From: Megaustenia siamemsis
Lineage: Eukaryota > Mollusca > Gastropoda > Stylommatophora > Ariophantidae
Direction: 5' to 3'
Assembly (NCBI GenBank): GCA_032433765.1
Contig: JAVIAB010000160.1
Coordinates: 33,934,202-33,998,201, forward strand
DNA length: 64,000 bases
Below, in pieces: positions 1 to 8,540 of this stretch (its first letter is position 1; each line of letters starts with the position of its first letter). Under the pieces are notes generated by a model that was not told the DNA's origin, did no database searches, and saw nothing but the letters and a program-made list of their open reading frames with translations. The position numbers were made by a program, and so were the translations under genes.

Positions 1-260
1 ATGTGGGCTCTGTACGCATGCAAAGGGTACCGTCATTGCAGAAGTAAAAAATACGTAGAGTCACCTTTGTCTACATCTCTGGGCATGCGGGAGTACGGGG
101 AAATGAAAGAGAGGACAGGTTGGCTAGCTGACAGGTTGGCGTCGTTGAAGACGCTAAACCAATGGATCGGGCGGACGTCATCAATGCCCTCCAAGATATT
201 GGAAGGACACAAGACTTCGGCAACCATGAGTCCACGTCACTCCAACCAGAGTTCGGCTCT
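1..260 (+). repeat. Repeat family R1 fragment (coding-like)
   Basis: Shares its first half with 22455-22600 and its MDRAD...-encoding second half with minus-strand copies at 15163-15480 and 47494-47790. A reading frame starting at 162 encodes MDRADVINALQDIGRTQDF, close to the reading of the 47.5 kb copy. Family unknown; perhaps the 5' part of a LINE. Confidence 0.6.
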
Positions 261-522
261 CAATGTATTTGTCATTTACACACGCTTGATGAGAGATGGC
301 GCATTCATGATATAACACTGCTGTGTAGGCACTTGGAAAAAGATACAATTGGCACCCACGAAGCGGAAGGGTACACATCAGAACAGAGATGTCATGAGGG
401 CCTAAGGAACCGAAAATAATTATTTAAAAACAGACGATTTTTTTTCAAGACAGACTAAATGAAATAAAGATCACACAAAATTTCAGACAAGAATAAAATA
501 AATTTCCACGGAAAACGAATCA
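261..522 (+). other. No gene recognised
   Basis: Between the R1 fragment and the ORF1 relic. AT-rich after 415, which may be the 5' UTR of the LINE that follows. Confidence 0.4.
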
Positions 523-2038
523 TGCCAAAGAATGCGCCAAACGCAAGAAAGAAGACAAGCCCAACTACTCAAGCTGTCCAGAACATTTCAGAAGAAAGAC
601 CGAGAACAGAGTAGGTCCAGGTGCCTTCAGCTAAGGAGGAACTCCCAACTTTCGATATCGACATAGACGAGAAGCACGAGAAAGACACATTGATGGCTAA
701 TATCAGCGGCCCAGACGCCTCCAAAATCACCGTCTCCAAGATGATGATGATGATGATTTCGTCCGATGATTTGAGGTATTCTAACGGATACGAACCGTAG
801 ACTTCCTCCTCGTCATCCGCCCTTAAAAGGACGTTAAGTGGACGTAGTTACGTTGTGTTGCAGTTTGCAGTGAAACACTGTGATATCTGCGCCTTTCGGC
901 CCAACACATCCGATTTCAGCCGACGCTTTTTTGTGTACCGGGTTCGTCTTCCCACTTCGATCCCTGCTCGCTTGGCCAGACTAGACAGGTTAGTCTGTTT
1001 CTAGAGGCACCACGAAGAGGTGTAGCAGGGTCTGGATGGTTCTGGTTCACCGATCCTGGCGCAAGCCATCAGTTATGAGTCACTGACGACTTCCAGCTCT
1101 GGTGCTGAGTGGGGCGCGCCTTCGCCTCCGTCTCCAAGATGACGAGCATCCTCATAGGCCCCGCCGGGGTAATGCCCAACGGAATAAACACATTGTACCG
1201 CTTCAGTGATGCAAGGGAGTGGTTCTTTACGCTAAAACCTGACGCAGATGAACAGAAATACCAGGAGTTCGGAGACAAAACGATTAAACTAACAGAACCA
1301 AACGTCACAATAGTGATAAGCCATCAAGAGAAAGAGCAGTCAAGAGGATGCCGCCAACGTTGAAAAACAAACAAGTACAGTATAATGTATACGAAATGAC
1401 AGGGGACAAGGAGGCCCAAGTGAAACAAGATACTTACCAGGCAGACAAGTGGACTTTCTGGTACAAACCAACTCCAGATGTGAAGATACCATACTATATC
1501 AGAATAAGACTGAAAGGGAAAATTGCTGAAACAATCAAGGTCTTCGTTACCCTGCCAGGCAGGAGAACACGATGTTCTCACTGTGGACTCGACACACACT
1601 GGGAAAACCGGTGCCCAAGAAACCAGGCCTGAGATTGCAGACGACAGTCGAGGAACCAGTCATTATAAAACCAGTGCAGACCTACGATCTCAAGACAACA
1701 ACCGCAGAAGCATCAGTCAACGACGCATTACCACCACCTTCTAAGAAGAAACGCAGCTCCAGACAAAAGATAGAACAACAAAAAAACGAACGAACACACG
1801 CAGCAACAGATGTCCAGAACAAAAGCCCAGACGCCCACATCAACAGATTCAGAAGATGAACCTAGAAGCAAAAAATCCACAGAAACGAAGAATTACAACA
1901 CAAAACCAACACACGAACCTCCACAGAACGAACAATGGACAAACACAACCTACCATATGGGACGGCTTAGATTTCGATGACAAACATAACCAGCCAGCCT
2001 ACTTCAGCGACTCCGAGTACCACCTAGAGCATCAATGA
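523..2038 (+). pseudogene. LINE ORF1 (gag-like, CCHC zinc knuckle), broken
   Basis: A nucleic-acid-binding ORF1 relic. From ATG 523 a lysine-rich start runs to an in-frame TAG at about 613, then on to ...SKITVSK at about 740. There a SINE interrupts it, and the frame resumes MTSILIGPAGVMPNGINT at about 1140. At least two frameshifts follow (about 1345 and 1570-1620). The segment at 1348-1632 ends in CSHCGLDTHWENRC, a perfect CX2CX4HX4C knuckle. A basic, glutamine-rich tail runs to 2038. No ORF2 follows in the window, so the element is 3'-truncated or non-autonomous. Confidence 0.75.
745..1127 (-). mobile_element. SINE-6 insertion inside LINE ORF1
   Basis: A 383-bp element flanked by a 15-bp duplication CCGTCTCCAAGATGA (730-744 and 1128-1142). 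Minus orientation: the (ATG)n tail is at the left end. It is nearly collinear with the plus-strand copy at 44588-44986. Confidence 0.9.
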
Positions 2039-2301
2039 TACCTTCATGCCCTTCACGAACATAACCAGCCAGCCTACTTCAGCGACTCCGAGTACGAGTA
2101 CCACCTAGAGCATCAATGATACCTTCATGCCCTTCACGAACATAACCAGCCAGCCTACTTCAGCGACTCCGAGTACGAGTACCACCTAGAGTATCAATGA
2201 TACCTTCATGTCCTTCTCGAACATAACCAGCCAGCCTGCTTCAGCGACTCCGAGTACGAGTACCACCTAGAGTATCAATGATACCTTCATGCCATTCTCA
2301 G
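1991..2301 (+). repeat. 81-bp tandem repeat, about four copies
   Basis: Units starting cagccagcctacttcagcga recur at 75- then 81-bp spacing. The first unit lacks one GAGTAC. It begins inside the 3' end of the ORF1 relic (NQPAYFSDSEY) and continues past its stop. Confidence 0.9.
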
Positions 2302-3129
2302 GGCAAAACAAAGAAGGACAGTGTTCTCAAATGGTTATATTTAAACAATAAAAATTGTGAATAAAATCCTCTACTAAAATTTTACTTCTACTACTACTGC
2401 CACTAACTTGCACTAAAAGGAGATTAGATATCTGCCTCCAGCCAGAAGGTAAGATTAGGAATTAGTTACACAAGGAGTTTCCTCGAAGATTTTGGAAGTA
2501 ACAGCAAGAATGTAAAGTCAGACTAATTTTGGAAACTGCTTCAGGCAGTGCAGTTAGGAGTGAGGTAGTTAACAACAATTCGTCCAGAGACTTTGAGCCA
2601 CACACATTTTTGGACTAGGAATGATAATAGTTTTGAGAGGTCAAACTTGTATCTTGAGTATAGAAATTAGTAGTTCTTCGAGATTGTTGGATAGAGTTAC
2701 TATAATGAGTTAATCATCATCACAAGAGATTTCTTGGAGATTCTACAACGCACGTACAGACCACAGAAGAGAATATAGAATTGGAACAATAGAATTTCAA
2801 GCTAGCCACTATACATATATATATATTGACAAAGAAACTTTAGTACGGCCATGGAAGTTACTTACGATTAACACCGCCGATAGGGTCTACAAAGTAACGT
2901 TAAGATTAATAATAGAACTTTGTTGATTGTACCAGGAACATGTTGCCAAACCATGTGGATGTTAATAACATGACTGTGTTATATTTTGTTCAAAACAATG
3001 ATGAGTTATGTGTGTCCATCTACCGAATGAAAGTACCAATAATAAGATAAACAAATAATAGATGCTCAACAACAATAAATATATAGAACTCCGCAACAGA
3101 GATATATATAAGAACACTATATATATCTA
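2302..3129. other. AT-rich region with no recognised gene
   Basis: About 830 bp with no ORF of note. Short (TA)n runs at about 2812-2825 and 3110-3130. It may contain the 3' UTR of the ORF1 element. Confidence 0.5.
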
Positions 3130-3215
3130 TCTTTCGTGTGTCTGAAGTATTGTCTATATCTACAAAGTCATTTCATGTATACATTTTACTGTTTTAGCAA
3201 TTCTTGCAGGGGCTT

Positions 3216-3810
3216 AATTTTTTTTTGTTCGCCAGCTTTTACCTCTGACGAAGTCCCCAAAGACTAGGAACTGAATTTTGCATGTGAATCCATTTTTCCC
3301 TGGTAGCCGTGTGCACAGGGGTCCCTTGCCGCACAGGCAGATAACTCCGACGTCGGAGGTAAAAAGTAAAGTACCCCCGTCACGCCAAGTGGCGTATAGG
3401 GAATAATATAGTGTTAGTGACCATAAATTTTACAGACCTTCGGCACATGATTTTTGGGGTAATGTGGTCGGTATTACGCCCGTGCCGCTATACTTTCTTA
3501 TAAAAAAATCCGTTACCCATTAAAGGCTGGGTGAACGGAAGCCGTCGGTTGGGATCGAACCCTACCTCTTGTCCTTTGTAGTCCAGTTCACTAACCACTG
3601 AGCTATCGTGGCTCCCCGACTTCGGAGGTACTCATATTTTTTCCGTCGATGAGTAATTGACGTTTCAAGCCGGGCCTCGCTGTTGAGACCAGGGGGTGGT
3701 TGCCGCGGAGAGAAACCATAAATAAAAATCCCAACCGATACAGCCGGGATTTGAACCCACAACCTCTCTGTCTCAAGGCCGGCATCTTGCCTCGAGACTA
3801 ACCAGATCCC
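3216..3810 (-). mobile_element. SINE-4 copy interrupted by SINE-1
   Basis: A tRNA-derived SINE whose head is at the right end. On the minus strand it has a B-box-like ggttcaaatcc and an A-box-like segment. It matches 39762-40105. SINE-1 splits it at about 3362-3618 with duplicated flank cgacgtcggaggta / cgacttcggaggta. Confidence 0.8.
3363..3617 (-). mobile_element. SINE-1 copy (tRNA-derived, about 255 bp)
   Basis: On the minus strand it begins gatagctcagtggttag, an A-box match, and carries ggttcgatccc, a B-box match. The body contains ggcacgggcgtaatac and the 3' part ggcgtgacgggggtac. This family recurs at 14228, 18684, 28062, 35793, 49693, 58014 and 60789. Confidence 0.9.
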
Positions 3811-4261
3811 GCAGTGTCCCATATAGTTTGGTCTGTAGCGTATCTATGTATGGGTCAGTGGCTTTCCTCAGTCTACTATATTCAGCAGTCTGGGGAGTCT
3901 GTCCCCAAGTACATGTGGATGAGGTGCCAATCTTGAATTTTGTATACATGTGATTGTGGAGTTGATTGCGCCTTGTTCCCATCTATTCATATTATAAAAG
4001 TAGGGAGCCTGTGGTGGGGTGTACTAAACACTCCAAAGTATGGTGACAGCCTTACAAGGAAGGAACACAACACAATACTGACGTTTCGGCCTGTGGCCGC
4101 CTTCAGAATACAAGGACAACGACAACAAACGGTGAAGCACAATTATCTACAACTACATGTTAGATGATCAAGTGGAGGACGAAGAAAGTAGGCATCTTGA
4201 TTTGGGGCCTGTAGACTTCTGATTGATTTGATTGTATCTTCTGATAATATGTAACTGAGAA

Positions 4262-4664
4262 GAATACTAACTGTGATAAAAAGGGACATAATCAGAAATG
4301 AGGATAGAACGAACAGATTTGGAGCAACACCAGTGCTGGATCATAACCATCTATAGATTTACAAAGGCCTGTGAGCTGACAGGAAGTTCCCAGAACCCCC
4401 GGCCCCAAACTAGTGGCTCTACTTTACGAGTAGAGGTGGTTGTTGGTAGAGTGATGTCAGCTGTCTATAGCTGATAACGTCACACTAGTTGGAGGGTTTT
4501 CCGGTTTTATTTTCTGCCCACAGGCCTTTGTAAACCTGGAGTTTTAGCTGAATCATATTAAGAAACAACAAATCAAATGGTTTAGAGAAGTAGAAACACA
4601 ATATCAACACAGAGAGCATCCCTCTGAAACAAGGGAAAGAGGGGAAAAAGTAGAACTAGAGGTG
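4262..4664 (+). mobile_element. LINE-E C-terminal fragment, interrupted by a MITE
   Basis: Encodes a degenerate RT C-terminal peptide (RNEDRTNRFGATPVLDHI, then KQQIKWFREVE). It aligns with 61050-61220, which has no MITE. Downstream it runs into the 35-bp array, and its 3' flank reappears at 6967-7010. Confidence 0.75.
4346..4549. mobile_element. Small inverted-repeat MITE (hAT-like)
   Basis: About 204 bp with inverted ends tttacaaaggcctgtg (4358-4373) and cacaggcctttgtaaa (4519-4534), plus further imperfect pairing (aaactagtgg / cactagtt). It is flanked by ggatcata and gaatcata, a candidate 8-bp target duplication with one mismatch. The empty site is visible in the related copy near 61100. 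Superfamily assignment is inference. Confidence 0.7.
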
Positions 4665-6966
4665 ATTAATAGCAGATATCACGATGAGCACCATGTTAAC
4701 GAAATAGGAGACATCACGAGGGTCATCATGTTAATGAAATAGGAGATATCACAATGAGCACCATGTTAACGAAATAGGAGATATCACGAGGGGCATCATG
4801 TTAATGAAAATAGGAGATATCACGATGAGCACCATGTTAACGAAATAGGAGATATCACGATGAGCATAATGTTAATGAAATAGGAGATATCACGATGAGC
4901 ATCATGTTAACGAAATAGGAGATATCACGAGGGGCATCATGTTAACGAAATAGGAGATATCACGAGGGGCATCATGTTAACGAAATAGGAGATATCACGA
5001 GGGGCATCATGTTAACGAAATAGGAGATATCACGATGAGCACCATGTTAACAAAATAGGAGATATCACGAGGGGCATCATGTTAACGAAATAGGAGATAT
5101 CACGATGAGCACCATGTTAACAAAATAGGAGATATCACGATGAGCATCATGTTAATGAAATAGCAGATATCATGTTCAGCACCATGTTAATGAAATAGGA
5201 GATATCACGTTGAGCACTATGTTAACGAAATAGGAGATATCACGAGGGGCATCATGTTAACGAAATAGGAGATATCACGAGGGGCATCATGTTAACGAAA
5301 TAGGAGATATCACGAGGGGCATCATGTTAACGAAATAGGAGATATCACGATGAGCACCATGTTAACAAAATAGGAGATATCACGAGGGGCATCATGTTAA
5401 CGAAATAGGAGATATCACGATGAGCACCATGTTAACAAAATAGGAGATATCACGATGAGCATCATGTTAATGAAATAGCAGATATCATGTTCAGCACCAT
5501 GTTAATGAAATAGGAGATATCACGTTGAGCACTATGTTAATGAAATAGGAGATATCATGTTGAGCACCATATTAATGAAATAGGAGATATCATGATGAGC
5601 ACCATATTAATGAAATAGGAGATATCATGTTGAGCACCATGTTAATGAAATAGGAGATATCATGTTGAGCACTATGTTAATGAAATAGGAGATATGTTGA
5701 GCACCATGTTAATGAAATAGGAGATAGAATGTTGAGCACTGTTAATGAAATAGGGGATATCATGTTGAGCATCATGTTAATGAAATAGGAGATATCATGT
5801 TGAGCACCATGTTAATGAAATAGGTGATATCATGTTGAGCACTATGTTAATGAAATAGGAGATATCATGTTGAGCGCCATGTTAATGAAATAGGAGATAT
5901 CATGTTGAGCACCATGTTAATGAAATAGGAGATATCATGTTGAGCACCATGTTAATGAAATAGGAGATATCATGTTGAGCACTATGTTAATGAAATAGGA
6001 GATATCATGTTGAGCACCATGTTAATGAAATAGGAGATATCATGTTGAGCACCATGTTAATGAAATAGGAGATATCATGTTGAGCACTATGTTAATGAAA
6101 TAGGAGATATGTTGAGCACCATGTTAATGAAATAGGAGATAGAATGTTGAGCACTGTTAATGAAATAGGGGATATCATGTTGAGCATCATGTTAATGAAA
6201 TAGGAGATATCATGTTGAGCACCATGTTAATGAAATAGGTGATATCATGTTGAGCACTATGTTAATGAAATAGGAGATATCATGTTGAGCGCCATGTTAA
6301 TGAAATAGGAGATATCATGTTGAGCACCATGTTAATGAAATAGGAGATATCATGTTGAGCACCATGTTAATGAAATAGGAGATATCATGTTGAGCACTAT
6401 GTTAATGAAATAGGAGATATCATGTTGAGCACCATGTTAATGAAATAGGAGATATCATGTTGAGCACCATGTTAATGAAATAGGAGATAGAATGTTGAGC
6501 ACTGTTAATGAAATAGGAGATATCATGTTGAGCATCATGTTAATGAAATAGGAGATAGAATGTTGAGCACTGTTAATGAAATAGGAGATATCATGTTGAG
6601 CATCATGTTGAGCACCATGTTAATGAAATAGGTGATATCATGTTGAGCACCATGTTAATGAAATAGGAGATATCATGTTGAGCACCATGTTAATGAAATA
6701 GGAGATATCATGTTGAGCACCATGTTAATGAAATAGGAGATATCATGTTGAGCACCATGTTAATGAAATAGGAGATATCATGTTGAGCACTATGTTAATG
6801 AAATAGGAGATATCATGTTGAGCACCATGTTAATGAAATAGGAGATATCATGTTGAGCACCATGTTAATGAAATAGGAGATAGAATGTTGAGCACTGTTA
6901 ATGAAATAGGAGATATCATGTTAAGCATCATGTTAATGAAATAGGAGATATCATGTTGAGCACCAT
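4665..6966 (+). repeat. 35-bp satellite array, about 65 copies
   Basis: The unit is gttaatgaaataggagatat plus catgttgagcaccat. The left third uses gttaacgaaa with cacgaggggc/cacgatgagc variants. The right two thirds are a more homogeneous catgttgagc type with some deleted units. Higher-order repeats are visible at 315 bp (nine units; e.g. 5036 and 5351) and about 414 bp (5691 and 6105). Confidence 0.97.
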
Positions 6967-7032
6967 GCAAGAGAGATGCTACATACAGAGTATTGACCCA
7001 AACACTACACTTTTCTTCAATCATTATCATCA
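6967..7032 (+). mobile_element. LINE-E 3' flank beyond the satellite
   Basis: The sequence after the array (gagagatgctacatacagag...) aligns with 61257-61300, where it directly follows a single 35-bp unit. Confidence 0.6.
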
Positions 7033-7480
7033 AGTGTTATGTCGTTGGCGTAGATGATCATCTCTCTCCGCACCTCTTGGTCCTTCACACATGCCATAAT
7101 TTCAGTCGGTGATCTTTGACTATGTCATTTGAATAACCTGTTCAATATATTTTGTCTTGGTTTTCCTCTATTCTTCTTTCCATTTATTCTGCTTGTTGTT
7201 AGCATAAATTTAATTATATTTTGTGCCAGACTTTGCACAGGACCTGCATTTTTTTCTTAAATTTATGACCCAGTTCTAGGTGAACTTCTCAATCTCAGCA
7301 AGGAAGTTGGTACCTACTGTTGTTGCTTCTAATCTCAGTATTCTTATCAGTGTTTCTCTAGGTCAGCCTCTTTTTCTTTTACCCTCCGATTCCCATTTGA
7401 GGGTCTGCTTTAAGATTTTCTTGTTGTCTCTTCTCATCGTATTGCCAACATAATCTTTTCTTCAGAATTCACCTTTTCTA
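7033..7480 (-). mobile_element. LINE-B 3' end (RT C-terminus), degenerate
   Basis: On the minus strand it resembles the RT C-terminal region best preserved at 50200-50403 (KRGRPRETLRRTL-like) and at 46030-46400. No intact frame. Confidence 0.6.
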
Positions 7481-7541
7481 TCTATGAGTCAAAATTTATG
7501 TTTTAATAACAATGGATGTTTCATGATGATGGTTTGTTAGG

Positions 7542-7841
7542 CCACTAATCACCTGACCATAGCAAAATGAAGAAAAGCAATCTTCCATCTCCCACTAATC
7601 ACCTGACCATAGCAAAATGAAGAAAAGCAATCTTCCATCTCCCACTAATCACCTGACCATAGCAAAATGAAGAAAAGCAATCTTCCATCTCCCACTAATC
7701 ACCTGACCATAGCAAAATGAAGAAAAGCAATCTTCCATCTCCCACTAATCACCTGACCATAGCAAAATGAAGAAAAGCAATCTTCCATCTCCCACTAATC
7801 ACCTGACCATAGCAAAATGAAGAAAAGCAATCTTCCATTTC
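7542..7841 (+). repeat. 50-bp tandem repeat, six copies
   Basis: Six almost identical units (ccactaatcacctgaccata, with gaagaaaagcaatcttccat at the end) at exact 50-bp steps. Only the last unit ends differently. Confidence 0.97.
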
Positions 7842-8241
7842 GGACTGAAACTGGTATTAACCATCTTCTTCTTCTTGTTTACCTTTTGTCTGAACAGAAC
7901 TCCGTCCTAAATTTGCAAATGAAATTAAATAAATCGGCAACATTCACTATCTTATAGAAGTTTGTTTCTTCACAGATTTTCACTTTATAATCAAAGGGTT
8001 AAAAAATACCAACAAGGTCACCATGATTGTGAAGCAGTAATCCTTAGCTAAAACTTCAACTCATTCACTATTGTTTAACTGCAGTAATTAACTTTAACAA
8101 ATAAGTTACTGTAAAATTATTTTATTATTTTTTTTAAAATTATAACATTTCATTATATTATTGTTCTCAAGAATGTGTGAACAAAGCACAACACAATAAC
8201 ATGAAAAAAGAAAAGAAAGTTCTCAACTCTGTACATTTCTA
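7842..8241. other. No feature recognised
   Basis: AT-rich sequence between the 50-bp array and the NDUFS5 3' UTR. Confidence 0.5.
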
Positions 8242-8247
8242 TTTATT
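8242..8247 (-). promoter_or_regulatory. Candidate poly(A) signal of NDUFS5
   Basis: AATAAA on the minus strand, about 200 nt after the stop codon. It is the first clear canonical signal downstream, although the region is AT-rich. Confidence 0.4.
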
Positions 8248-8444
8248 TCACCCATGTTTACTTCAGACCTAGCATTCACAATTCTAGTACAGAACCTACC
8301 CACTCCTCTACAAATACCAATCTTCTAGGCTATTTAAAAAAAAACCGCACATGAGACACTAGTTGTTGAATAAAACTAATTGTAATTTGTAAACATACAG
8401 CAACTGTACAAAGTTAGCAACACAATCACAGACACAATAGAATC

Positions 8445-8540
8445 TCAGTATCCCTTCTCAGGAATGTCTTTGGCTAATGGTTCTATGTACGGCTTTTTCT
8501 GCTTTTTTCTTTCTGCCTCCATGATCATTGTACGTTTCAA
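8445..8540 (-). CDS. NDUFS5: NDUFS5 coding exon 2: basic C-terminal tail
   Basis: Acceptor ttctcaccag, then 31 codons (LKRTMIMEAERKKQKKPY...) and TGA at 8445-8447, ending DIPEKGY. The charged tail with a terminal proline/tyrosine region resembles other invertebrate NDUFS5 ends. The frame joins exon 1 exactly. Confidence 0.83.
   Translation of the reverse strand: MKRTMIMEAERKKQKKPYIEPLAKDIPEKGY

Larger units (their letters stand above)
3130..3982 (-). mobile_element. LINE-D 3' end (RNase H-type family), split by SINE-4
   Basis: The left piece (3130-3212) is the LINE-D tail, starting with a tctatctttcg motif. The right piece (about 3815-3982) encodes NHMYTKFKIGTSSTCTWGQT, the C-terminal knuckle region also seen at 25965-26345 and 42040-42270. 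They are separated by about 600 bp of SINE. Confidence 0.75.
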
